NCBI GenBank assembly: GCA_930990965.1
Contig: CAKNRQ010000001.1
Location: forward strand, 62,001-126,000
DNA: 64,000 bases
Origin: an uncultured Clostridia bacterium
Lineage (GTDB): Bacteria > Bacillota > Clostridia > Oscillospirales > Oscillospiraceae
Reading direction: 5' to 3'
The notes beneath the pieces are model-generated. The model was given only the letters and a program-made list of their open reading frames with translations, was not told the DNA's origin and searched no databases. The position numbers and the translations under genes were made by a program. The stretch's first letter is position 1, and each line of letters starts with the position of its first letter. Below are positions 18,066 through 26,282 of the stretch, one piece after another.

Positions 18066-18097
18066 TTTACACATCTGTAACACGATGTTATAATGTT
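18066..18097 (+). promoter_or_regulatory. Promoter of the ABC sugar-binding protein gene
   Basis: TTTACA (18066-18071), 17 bases, TATAAT (18089-18094), inside the 12-mer TGTTATAATGTT also found at 14483-14494. The site is 63 bases before the gene. Confidence 0.7.
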
Positions 18098-18159
18098 CTT
18101 AATAGGGGCGCAAGCATGCGTCCGTTAAGTAAATAGTTAAAAATGATAAGGAGGACCAC

Positions 18160-19434
18160 ATGAAGAAAGCACTTGCAATTATCCTAGCGGCTATAATGTG
18201 CGTCGGCCTGCTGGCCGGCTGCGGCAGCGAGCCCGCACCCACCACCAGCGGCGGCGATACTGCCAGCGGCGACCCTGTCGAGCTGACCCTTTGGCTGCCC
18301 ATCTACCAATTCGGCGACGGCATCAGCGACGAAGACTTCTGGAATGGCAAGCTGGACGCCTTTGAAGAGGCCAACAACTGCGTCGTCAACCTCGAGATAC
18401 TCTCCTGGAGCGACTACGCCACCCAGATCTACACCGGCCTGCTCTCCGATGAGGGCCCCGATGTTGTCTACGTCACAGAGACCTATGATCTCATCGACGC
18501 CGGCCTGCTCGCTCCTCTGGACGAGTACCTGACCGAAGAGGACTATGAGAAGTACATCTATCTCGACCAGGGCGCCTACAATTCCGAAGGCCAGCTCTGC
18601 ACTTTCCCGATGATGGCTGGCAACCCCTGCGTCATCTTCTACAACATGGACATGCTCGAGGCTGCTGGCATCACCGAGCTGCCCACCACCTGGGATGAGT
18701 TCATGGATGTCTGCCTCACTCTCAAGGAGGCCAATCCCGACGTATGGCCCTTCATCTCTTCCTGGGGCGCCACTAACGGCGTGTCCGCTATGCTGGCTGG
18801 CTTCTGGCCCTTCTTCTTCCAGGCCGGCGGCACTGTCCTTGACGAAGAGGGTAACCTCAATCTCGACAGCGATGCCACTCTCGAGGCCCTGACCTACATC
18901 AACAGCTTCAAGGAGAACGGCATCTTTGACGACAGCATCGTCAGCATGGACGATCCGAACGGTAAGTTCGTCAATGGTGAGGCCGCCATCATCATCAACG
19001 GCACCGGCAACGCCTCCACTTTCACCGAGGCCGGTATCAACTGGCAGTGCCAGCTCGGCCTTGAGGGCCCTGCGGGTTTGGCCACCAACATGTCCGTTGA
19101 CTCCCTGGCTATTTCTTCCTACTGCGAAGAGAAGGAGCTTGCCGCTGAGCTCATTAAGTACATCACCAGCGCCGAGTGCATGGATGATTACCACACTGAG
19201 ATCTACGGCATGCCTAGCCTGACTACAGATGCCACTTACACTGAGCCCGAGCCGTTCCAGAGCATGTACGACGATTACGCCGACGTTATGTACGCCGTTC
19301 CTTCTTATGAGGGCAGCGCCTCCTTCGCCGACGTATTCCAGCAGAACGTCCAGGGTATGCTCATGGGCGAAATGACTCCTGAGGAAGTTATTTCCGAGTC
19401 CATGGCCTATTACTACGATCAGATAGTTGCCTAA
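18160..19434 (+). CDS. ABC transporter sugar-binding lipoprotein
   Basis: 424 residues of the family 1 (MalE-like) binding proteins. The signal peptide ends in the lipobox LLAGC, followed by a short linker EPAPTTSGGDTASGDP, and then the mature domain with NLEILSWSDYATQIYTGL and a typical hinge. The linker is nearly the same as that of the unrelated TRAP binding protein at 51655. It precedes two permease genes and follows nagZ, so the likely ligand is an amino-sugar or muropeptide. Its codons are highly biased, suggesting strong expression. Confidence 0.9.
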   Translation: MKKALAIILAAIMCVGLLAGCGSEPAPTTSGGDTASGDPVELTLWLPIYQFGDGISDEDFWNGKLDAFEEANNCVVNLEILSWSDYATQIYTGLLSDEGPDVVYVTETYDLIDAGLLAPLDEYLTEEDYEKYIYLDQGAYNSEGQLCTFPMMAGNPCVIFYNMDMLEAAGITELPTTWDEFMDVCLTLKEANPDVWPFISSWGATNGVSAMLAGFWPFFFQAGGTVLDEEGNLNLDSDATLEALTYINSFKENGIFDDSIVSMDDPNGKFVNGEAAIIINGTGNASTFTEAGINWQCQLGLEGPAGLATNMSVDSLAISSYCEEKELAAELIKYITSAECMDDYHTEIYGMPSLTTDATYTEPEPFQSMYDDYADVMYAVPSYEGSASFADVFQQNVQGMLMGEMTPEEVISESMAYYYDQIVA

Positions 19435-19448
19435 TTAAGCGTACTTCC

Positions 19449-19492
19449 GAAACCGGGCATGGCCGGAAACCGACAATGCCCGGTTTCTTCTA
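19449..19492 (+). terminator. Hairpin between binding-protein and permease genes
   Basis: GAAACCGGGCAT and ATGCCCGGTTTC form a perfect 12-bp stem with a 15-base loop, followed by TTCTATTT. It is probably a partial terminator or mRNA stabiliser giving more binding protein than permease. Confidence 0.7.
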
Positions 19493-19515
19493 TTTAAGGA
19501 CATGGTGATGAATGT

Positions 19516-20418
19516 ATGAACAAGACGAGAGGCCGAAAGGGAATGTCCCCGCTGCTTAGGCGTCAGGCTGGCTACGGCGTAGCGTACATAACTCCGGGTA
19601 TGCTTATACTGCTGGTGTTTTGTATTGCTCCAATCTTTATGACGCTATACTACAGCTTTACGGAATACAATCTGGCTCAGCCACCTGACTGGCTGAGTCT
19701 GGAAAACTACGAGAAAGTCTTCACCAATTCCCAGCTGCGCAAAGCTGTTGTTAATACGGTGATCTATGTTATCATCACCGTGCCTATACAAACACTGTTG
19801 GCGATGTTTGTCGCTAACTTCCTGGCTGAATATCTGAACAACAGGTATGGCCGTTTCCTGCGCAGTATAATTTTTATTCCCACCCTTGCTTCTTACGTCG
19901 CAGCCGCTACGGTGTGGAAGGTCATTCTCGCCTCCAGGGGTGGACTTCTCAACGAAGTGCTCGGCATATTTGGCATCGGGCCCATTAACTGGCTCGGCGA
20001 ACCAACGTTGGCGCTAATATGTGTATCGCTTGTTGCGGTATGGAAGAGCGTTGGCTACTTTACAATAATCTTTTATGCAGGTATTATGAATATCTCTGTA
20101 GACGTGCGTGAGGCAGCGCTTGTGGACGGAGCTACTCCCAGACAGCGTTTTTGGAAGATAACCGTTCCACAGCTCAAGCCTATTATTTACCTCAATGTAA
20201 CGCTGGGTATTATCTGGTCATTCCAGGCCTTTGACATAGTCTATAAGCTTACAGGCGGTGGGCCGCACAACGGCACAACGACTATAGCCTATATTATATA
20301 CACCTACGCATTCCAGGATTTCCGCATCGGCTATGCCAGTGCCGTTGCCATACTGTTGCTGCTGGTAATTTTGGTCGTACACCTCATACAGCAGCACTTC
20401 TTCGAGGGAGATGATTGA
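19516..20418 (+). CDS. ABC sugar transporter permease (UgpA/MalF type)
   Basis: 300 residues with six membrane segments, an N-terminal ITPGMLILLVFCIAPI start, and the EAA loop EAALVDGATPRQRFWKITVPQL, which contacts the ATPase. It overlaps the second permease by four bases. No ABC ATPase is encoded nearby; as in many Firmicutes, a shared MsmK/UgpC-type ATPase encoded elsewhere probably drives it. Confidence 0.92.
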   Translation: MNKTRGRKGMSPLLRRQAGYGVAYITPGMLILLVFCIAPIFMTLYYSFTEYNLAQPPDWLSLENYEKVFTNSQLRKAVVNTVIYVIITVPIQTLLAMFVANFLAEYLNNRYGRFLRSIIFIPTLASYVAAATVWKVILASRGGLLNEVLGIFGIGPINWLGEPTLALICVSLVAVWKSVGYFTIIFYAGIMNISVDVREAALVDGATPRQRFWKITVPQLKPIIYLNVTLGIIWSFQAFDIVYKLTGGGPHNGTTTIAYIIYTYAFQDFRIGYASAVAILLLLVILVVHLIQQHFFEGDD

Positions 20419-21245
20419 GTATGATTAGACATGAACGTCGCAGTGTGCGCTTTATAGTCGGTTTGATACTTGTCACACTTTTCGCTCTGATGTGTGTCAT
20501 ACCTCTAATATACATGATACTCGTCTCCTTTGCAGACACTTCAACCATGTACATACAGTGGGACGATATTCATCTCTTTGATTTCTCGAACTACATTTAT
20601 CTGTTCCAGAACCGAGATTTTGCGCGTCCCATACTCAACAGCCTTATAGTGGTGGTCATCAGCGTCATTCTTGTTGACCTGGTTAGCTGCACTATGGCCT
20701 ACGGCTTTGAAAAGAAGCCTATTCCCGGCAAAAAGCCGCTTTTCAACATGGTGCTGGCTACCATGATGATTCCCACACAGGTCGTATTCATCTCCCTGTA
20801 TGTCATGATGCGCAAGTGGGGTCTGCTCAACACCTACATAGCGCTTGTAATACCGCTTGTAGGTGCATTCGGCGTGTTTATGATGCGTCAGTTTATGCAG
20901 AGCGTTCCCAATGACTTCATAGAAGCCGCCCAAATTGACGGATGCAGTGAAATACATATTTACACTCGCATAGTTCTTCCTATGGTCAAGCCCGCTCGAA
21001 TCACTCTGGCGGTTTTCACATTCAATTCAGCCTGGAACGCCCTCCTTTGGCCTCTGATTGCTGCTACCAAAGATGAAATGAACACACTGACTGTCGCCAC
21101 CAGCTCTTTGACCAGCTATTTTGCGACAAACTATGGTCCTGAAATGGCTGCTGCAACGCTCAGCTTCATTGTCCCGTTTGTGCTCTACTGCTTTATGCAG
21201 AAGCAATTCGTCGAAGGTATTGCCCTCGGTGGCGTCAAGGGCTGA
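20415..21245 (+). CDS. ABC sugar transporter permease (UgpE/MalG type)
   Basis: 276 residues, six membrane segments, and the EAA loop EAAQIDGCSEIHIYTRIVLP. It starts at an ATG that overlaps the stop of the first permease (ATGATTGAGTATG region) and ends two bases before the GNAT gene. With the binding protein at 18160 it completes the membrane part of the importer. Confidence 0.92.
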   Translation: MSMIRHERRSVRFIVGLILVTLFALMCVIPLIYMILVSFADTSTMYIQWDDIHLFDFSNYIYLFQNRDFARPILNSLIVVVISVILVDLVSCTMAYGFEKKPIPGKKPLFNMVLATMMIPTQVVFISLYVMMRKWGLLNTYIALVIPLVGAFGVFMMRQFMQSVPNDFIEAAQIDGCSEIHIYTRIVLPMVKPARITLAVFTFNSAWNALLWPLIAATKDEMNTLTVATSSLTSYFATNYGPEMAAATLSFIVPFVLYCFMQKQFVEGIALGGVKG

Positions 21246-21246
21246 T

Positions 21247-21735
21247 ATGTCCGATATAGTTCTGGAGCAGGCCGGAGCTGGCCGCATATCTGAGTGCATA
21301 GAAGTTTTCAAGGGCAGTTCCATATGGGAACACTACTTTTCTGAGGACGACAGGCTGCTGCGCTCTCTGACCAAAGCAGCAGAGCGTGGAGAGCTCTGGT
21401 GTGCTGTCAATACAGACGGCTCCATAGCCGGCGCAATGCGCGTTGTTCCACGCGGTTTTTGCGGTCTGTATCACTATCTGTCCCTCATTGGCACATCTGC
21501 TTCAGCCAGAGGAGCCGGAGTAGGCCGCTTTATGATGAGCGAGTTTGAGAAAATGGCGGCTGATGACGGGTGTACTAAGGTCAGCCTTATGGTAAGTGAT
21601 TTTAACATCTCTGCCATCAACTTTTATCGCTCATTGGGGTATTGGGAATTAGGCGTAATTCCCGACGCAGCGAAGGCCGGCATATCTGAACACGTTATGA
21701 TGAAGAATCTAACGCATTCGGGGGCGTTAAAATGA
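21247..21735 (+). CDS. GNAT-family N-acetyltransferase
   Basis: 162 residues from the ATG at 21247, one base after the permease stop; the longer frame upstream is read-through of the permease gene. The acetyl-CoA motif is in SASARGAGVGRFMMSEFEKM (R-x-x-G-x-G), followed by SLMVSDFNISAINFYRSLGY. The acceptor is unknown. Its place in the muropeptide operon suggests an amino sugar, peptide or D-amino acid. Confidence 0.85.
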   Translation: MSDIVLEQAGAGRISECIEVFKGSSIWEHYFSEDDRLLRSLTKAAERGELWCAVNTDGSIAGAMRVVPRGFCGLYHYLSLIGTSASARGAGVGRFMMSEFEKMAADDGCTKVSLMVSDFNISAINFYRSLGYWELGVIPDAAKAGISEHVMMKNLTHSGALK

Positions 21736-22604
21736 TCTTGACCGGTACCGATATCCGAAACCTTCTCTCTCAGTGGGACTATGCTCCTGAGGCAATTGAA
21801 ACTTACAGCCGCGCCGCAGAATCTGCGGCGCGGCACGCGGAAACCGCTTCTCTGCTGGAGTCAGTGCGCACGGACTACGAAAGCGGTGCTTCTATAGAAA
21901 TACGTGATGTGCTGTCGAGGCTGGACGCATTAGCTCCTTTGTGTGGCGAAAGCCTGTATACGATGCGAATGCTCCCTTATTTCTATATGCTTGACGGCGC
22001 CAGATCCAGGTACAAAGACGCTGGTATAAGCTGCGAAATATATCACGATTCTTTCGCAGATCTGCTGTGGAAAACTCGTGAGTGCCACCGGATTTATGGA
22101 GTTTGGGGTTCCTTCGTTGCGCCGTGGTTTTACAGGTTCTTTGAGCTGAAATGCTTCGCACTCGGCAGGCTGCAATTTGAGTTTGCATCGTTTGCCGCAG
22201 ATGAGCCGCTGGTTCGTGGCAGCAGAGTTATTAACGTGCACATCCCGTCCAGTGGGGCGCTGATACGTGAAGAATACGAGGAGTCATATGCCCGCGCTGT
22301 AGAGTTCTTCGGATATGGCAATAATGAAGCGGCGCCGTTCGTATGTGACTCGTGGCTGCTTCATCCTCTATGTGCACAACTGGACTCGGGTTCCGGTATA
22401 CGCCGCTTTGCTTCAGATTACGAATTGCTGTATGTAATCGATGACCCAAACTACATGGATATGTGGATAGTTTTCGGGGAACCATGGCGTGGAAGCGCTG
22501 TGAGCTTGCCCGAGAAAACTAAACTTCAGCATATATTCCGGCAGCATCTGCTTTCCGGAGGGAAAGTAGGCCGTGGATATGGTCTGTATTTACGGGAAGT
22601 TTAA
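21732..22604 (+). CDS. Predicted acyltransferase (NAT_N/GNAT_C-like two-domain protein)
   Basis: 290 residues, starting in an ATGA overlap with the GNAT gene. The N-terminal part is helical; the C-terminal part includes ECHRIYGVWGSFVAPWFYRF, LGRLQFEF and VINVHIPSSGALIREE, which resemble the acyltransferase-domain proteins with split GNAT domains found in Clostridia and Bacteroidetes. No substrate is known. With the preceding GNAT it makes two acyltransferases in a peptidoglycan salvage operon. Confidence 0.65.
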   Translation: MILTGTDIRNLLSQWDYAPEAIETYSRAAESAARHAETASLLESVRTDYESGASIEIRDVLSRLDALAPLCGESLYTMRMLPYFYMLDGARSRYKDAGISCEIYHDSFADLLWKTRECHRIYGVWGSFVAPWFYRFFELKCFALGRLQFEFASFAADEPLVRGSRVINVHIPSSGALIREEYEESYARAVEFFGYGNNEAAPFVCDSWLLHPLCAQLDSGSGIRRFASDYELLYVIDDPNYMDMWIVFGEPWRGSAVSLPEKTKLQHIFRQHLLSGGKVGRGYGLYLREV

Positions 22605-22619
22605 TACTGATCGCACAGA

Positions 22620-22649
22620 GGGGATACTTTTTTGCGGTATCCCCTTTTT
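22620..22649 (+). terminator. Terminator after the muropeptide ABC operon
   Basis: GGGGATAC and GTATCCCC form an 8-bp stem with a T-rich 9-base loop, followed by TTTTTG. It lies just before the RpiR-type regulator gene. Confidence 0.75.
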
Positions 22650-22670
22650 GATAGTGTCAAGAGGTGTATA

Positions 22671-23534
22671 ATGACTGATATTGAAATCAAAACACGGAGT
22701 ATATATGACTCGTTGAGCCCGGCTGAGCAGAAGGTAGCCAGATATTTTTTGCAAAACCTTGGCTCCGTATTTGACGACCCTATATCTGTCCTGGCCGAAA
22801 AAAGCGGTGTGAGCCAGGTAGTCTGGGTACGCTTTTGCAAGTCATTGGGCTATTCTGGGCTCAAAGACATGAAGAAACACATGATATCCCTGCTGCGTGA
22901 GACAAGTGCAGAGTCTGCTGCGCCGAGCAGCATGGACTTCCTGGACACCAGGGTGTACTCGAGCACTGATGATATAATTCGTGGCGTTGAAGCTGGCGCA
23001 CTGGATGCACTTAGGAGCACCGCAAAAATTCAGGATGCAGGCATTCTGGAAAATGTGGCGTCCAAGATTGCCGGGGCAGAAAGTGTAAGGCTCTTTGGAG
23101 TGGGAGCTTCGGGTTTGGTTGCGGAAGACCTTTACTATAAGCTTTTGCGTATAGACCTGAACGTGTTTTTCTGTACGGACCTGCATGTTCAGCTCACGTA
23201 TATTACTACGCTGAAACCTGGCGACGTGGCAATTTTCTTTTCAAATTCCGGCAATACCACCGAAGTTCTCGAACTGGCCAGGGCTGCTCGTGAACGCAAT
23301 GCCTGTATAGTTGCCATTACAAAACTTGGTCCTAACCCGCTGTCTGAACTGGCTGACTATGTTCTGCCCACCTCATCTCCTGAGCTGGAGTTTCGCAGCG
23401 GTGCCATGAGCAGCCGCCTGTCAGCGCTTTTTGTCGTGGATATACTCTTTACTACACTGTGCAACAAAAACTACGACACTGTATCCAAGCCCCTGTCAGA
23501 GAGCTATTCACAGTGCAGCAAGCACCATCTATAA
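22671..23534 (+). CDS. RpiR/MurR-family regulator
   Basis: 287 residues from the ATG at 22671, with AAGAGG 6 bases upstream; an earlier in-frame ATG at 22632 lies in the terminator. The N-terminal winged helix (VLAEKSGVSQVVWVRFCKSL) is followed by a SIS domain (VRLFGVGASGLVAEDLYYKL, then FFSNSGNTTEVLELA). MurR-type members sense MurNAc-6-P or GlcNAc-6-P. Gene context (murQ, nagZ, importer, epimerase) makes that ligand likely, and the shared promoter 12-mer TGTTATAATGTT is a candidate binding site. Confidence 0.88.
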   Translation: MTDIEIKTRSIYDSLSPAEQKVARYFLQNLGSVFDDPISVLAEKSGVSQVVWVRFCKSLGYSGLKDMKKHMISLLRETSAESAAPSSMDFLDTRVYSSTDDIIRGVEAGALDALRSTAKIQDAGILENVASKIAGAESVRLFGVGASGLVAEDLYYKLLRIDLNVFFCTDLHVQLTYITTLKPGDVAIFFSNSGNTTEVLELARAARERNACIVAITKLGPNPLSELADYVLPTSSPELEFRSGAMSSRLSALFVVDILFTTLCNKNYDTVSKPLSESYSQCSKHHL

Positions 23535-23547
23535 ACTGGAGGGCCAT

Positions 23548-24630
23548 ATGAAAATCGTAGGAATGAAACTCGGACTGCTGTCCGCTCCACTGCGCGTGCC
23601 ATTCAGGACAGCACTGCGTGAAGTCAAATACGTTGATGACATAGTTGTAGAATTCTATGCCTCTGACGGAACGGTGGGGAGGGGGGAGGCGCCCCCTACG
23701 GCAGCAGTTACAGGCGAAACCCTCGGCTCAATACAAGCCGCGCTGCAAGGTCACATTTTTCCCTCGCTGTGTGATAAAGAGGCTTCGCTTGAGTCGCTTT
23801 GCGCTATCGTCGAACACAGCATAGTAGGGAACCACAGTGCCAAAGCCGCGGCAGAAATAGCGCTCTGGGACATATATGCCCAGCATTGCTCGCTTCCACT
23901 GTACAAGTTGCTGGGCGGTGAGGACCACACAATTGTGACTGATTTAACAATTAGCGTCAATGAACCTGACATTATGGCTAAAGACACTGTAGATGCCATA
24001 GGCAGAGGTTTTGAGACGCTCAAGATAAAAGTCGGAGAAAACCCGGAGCTGGACATTGAGCGCCTGCGGGCTGTTAGAAGCGCAGCGCCTGATGCAGTGC
24101 TCAGAATTGATGCAAACCAGGCATGGACACCGCGTCAGGCTGTACGTATTCTGGAACGCATGGACGCCGAAGGCCTCAATATCGAGCTCGTTGAGCAGCC
24201 GGTCAAGGCGCGTGATTTGAACGGCCTGAAATTTGTCACTGATAACTCGCCGGTGCCGGTTATGGCTGACGAGAGCATGTTTTCTCCGGAGGACGCGCTG
24301 AATATAATGCAGCGCCACGCAGCCGATTACGTCAATATCAAGCTCATGAAGTGCGGCGGCATATCAAACGCACTGCGCATAGCTTCAGCGGCCGAGGTCT
24401 ACGGAGTCGAGTGCATGATAGGCTGTATGCTGGAAGCCAAAGTCAGCGTAACAGCCGCAGTGCATTTGGCCTGCGCCAAGAACATTATAACTAGAATAGA
24501 TTTGGACGGTCCTGCGCTGTGCAGCGAGGATCCCGTTGTGGGTGGCGCAACATTCGACGGTAAATACATAACGGCGAACCAAGCACCCGGACTCGGTATT
24601 ACTGAGATACACGGCCTTCGGTATATCTGA
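23548..24630 (+). CDS. L-Ala-D/L-Glu (dipeptide) epimerase
   Basis: 360 residues from the ATG at 23548 after GGAGGG. It is an enolase-superfamily enzyme of the muconate lactonising group: TLKIKVG with the first catalytic Lys, metal ligands in LRIDAN, LVEQP and VMADES, the second catalytic Lys in VNIKLMKCGG, and the C-terminal DLDGP with the DxD characteristic of dipeptide epimerases. The enzyme converts L-Ala-D-Glu from murein peptides to L-Ala-L-Glu so that it can be used as food. It completes the muropeptide locus. Confidence 0.9.
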   Translation: MKIVGMKLGLLSAPLRVPFRTALREVKYVDDIVVEFYASDGTVGRGEAPPTAAVTGETLGSIQAALQGHIFPSLCDKEASLESLCAIVEHSIVGNHSAKAAAEIALWDIYAQHCSLPLYKLLGGEDHTIVTDLTISVNEPDIMAKDTVDAIGRGFETLKIKVGENPELDIERLRAVRSAAPDAVLRIDANQAWTPRQAVRILERMDAEGLNIELVEQPVKARDLNGLKFVTDNSPVPVMADESMFSPEDALNIMQRHAADYVNIKLMKCGGISNALRIASAAEVYGVECMIGCMLEAKVSVTAAVHLACAKNIITRIDLDGPALCSEDPVVGGATFDGKYITANQAPGLGITEIHGLRYI

Positions 24631-24631
24631 T

Positions 24632-25058
24632 ATCTAATATTATGATAAGCGGCCCCTGCTTGGGGCTGTTTATCTCCCCCACATTGAACAAAATTTTTAT
24701 TTTGTTGAATGTGTTATGTAAATCTTCCCCGTCCACCTCACACAATAAATACGTTCCGTAGTCCGTTTCTATGGCTTTTTGATACCTCGCAGAATTGTAT
24801 ATCTCACCGAATTCAACAAAAGACATCTCGAAGTATTGTTATTCAGGCCGTGCAAGCGACCGGCTTGTCCAATATCGTTTTTTGCCCTTTGGCACAGGAT
24901 ATATCCTTAGTAAGATACTTTGCCAAATACGTCGATGCGCGGGCTTTATCTGTAATGTACGTCGCTGTAGTGTATCCATAATCAAAGTCACGTAAATTAT
25001 ATATCTTCTTACCCTGCTTATCTTTGAGAAATATTCCAGTATTTATGCTGCTAAGGCA
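24632..25058 (-). pseudogene. Remnant of a rolling-circle replication protein
   Basis: Minus-strand translation from about 25046 gives TGIFLKDKQGKKIYN, FDYGYTTATYITDKA and STYLAKYLTKDISCAKGQK, which resembles the C-terminal half of Rep proteins from small rolling-circle elements (x-KYLTKD-x-KG-x-KRYW). Removing one base from the six-T run at 24878-24883 restores KRYWTSRSL. One in-frame TAA then remains before the frame continues with MSFVEFGEIYNSARY. The N-terminal catalytic motifs are missing. Codons are more AT-rich than in neighbours, and a tyrosine recombinase is next door, so this looks like a decayed integrated element. Confidence 0.65.
24652..24670 (+). terminator. Weak hairpin after the epimerase gene
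   Basis: GCCCC and GGGGC with a 5-base loop, followed by TGTTTAT, 22 bases after the stop. Short stem, weak T-run. Confidence 0.4.
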
Positions 25059-25132
25059 TTATCAGCTACGATTTACATCTTGCCTTTTCTCCTCTCTTCC
25101 TATAAAATATATTGGTTCTGGAGGTGAGAGTT

Positions 25133-26173
25133 TTGGATTACCGCAGTGAGACTCCTCAGATTCTGCGTGAGTTTTTAACTTATCACGAGACCATAAAGGG
25201 ACATTCTAAAGCTACTGTAGACGAATATTATTTGGACTTGAGGAACTTTTTCCGCTTCCTCAAGATTGAGCGCAACCTTGTGCCGCGCAGCACTGAGCTT
25301 GATGAGATATCCATTTCTGATGTAGATTTAAATTTTGTTGGTTCAGTTACGACCAGCGAGGTTTACGACTATCTCTCCTTTCTCGCCAGGGATAAAATAA
25401 AAAACGAGCAGAGCCGATCTCCTGAGTATGGGCTTAATGCGGCCAGCAGGGCCAGAAAAATTTCTACGCTGAGAAGTTTTTACAAATATTTGACTGTGAA
25501 AACCAAGCAGCTCGACACGGACCCAGTTGCCGACCTGGACTCGCCCAAAATCAATAAAACCCTTCCACGCTACCTGACGCTTGAGGAATCAGAACTGCTT
25601 CTTACGGCCGTGGATGGCATCAATAAGGAGAGAGATTACTGTATATTGTGCCTGTTCCTTAACTGTGGATTGCGAATTTCTGAACTTATTGGCCTGAATG
25701 ATAGCGACGTCAGAGACGACAACGTGCGAGTATTCGGCAAAGGTGGCAAAGAGCGAATTGTGTATCTCAACGACGCCTGCAAAGACGCCATTGCGGCGTA
25801 CAGGCCGGTACGGCAACTGATGGCAGGGCCGAGTTGCAAGGCTTTTTTTGTTTCCACGCGCCGCGACAGGATGAGCAGAGCAAGTGTACATTCTATGGTT
25901 AAGAAGACACTGCTAAGGGCCGGCCTTGACGCTGACCTCTATTCTGCGCACAAGCTTCGCCATACCGCGGCTACTCTAATGATACAAAACGGTGTAGATG
26001 TGAGGACAGTGCAGGAGGTTCTTGGCCACACGAATCTCAACACTACGCAGATCTACACGCATGTAGATAACTCCGAACTACACATAGCTGCAGATGCAAA
26101 TCCGCTGTCTCGCTTCAAGCCTGATGTGAGTTCTCGCGATAGCGTATCAGACGAAGAGAAAATCGAAAAATAA
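25133..26173 (+). CDS. Tyrosine recombinase, XerC/XerD-like
   Basis: 346 residues from a TTG start with GGAGGTGA 8 bases upstream. The N-terminal SAM-like domain is followed by a complete catalytic set: Arg in LNCGLRISELIGL, Lys in GKGGKERIV, HKLRHTAATLM (HxxR), LGHTNLNTTQIYTH with His and the nucleophile Tyr. It is slightly longer than the usual 300 residues of XerC/D. It could be a housekeeping Xer recombinase or the integrase of the decayed element at 24632-25058; a housekeeping role is more likely from the sequence. Confidence 0.85.
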   Translation: MDYRSETPQILREFLTYHETIKGHSKATVDEYYLDLRNFFRFLKIERNLVPRSTELDEISISDVDLNFVGSVTTSEVYDYLSFLARDKIKNEQSRSPEYGLNAASRARKISTLRSFYKYLTVKTKQLDTDPVADLDSPKINKTLPRYLTLEESELLLTAVDGINKERDYCILCLFLNCGLRISELIGLNDSDVRDDNVRVFGKGGKERIVYLNDACKDAIAAYRPVRQLMAGPSCKAFFVSTRRDRMSRASVHSMVKKTLLRAGLDADLYSAHKLRHTAATLMIQNGVDVRTVQEVLGHTNLNTTQIYTHVDNSELHIAADANPLSRFKPDVSSRDSVSDEEKIEK

Positions 26174-26282
26174 AATTTGATATCCCGCGAACATTTTCTG
26201 TTTGCAAACGTCAAATTAATTCCGCGCCGCGGTTTTCATGTCGGCGTAAAAGTGTATACTTATAGAGCAAGGAGAAAAAGTA

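Noticed and set aside
24599..24826. A 75-residue minus-strand small gene after the epimerase
   Set aside because: It is only the last part of the broken Rep frame, which continues upstream past a stop codon and a one-base frameshift; its end runs into the epimerase gene.
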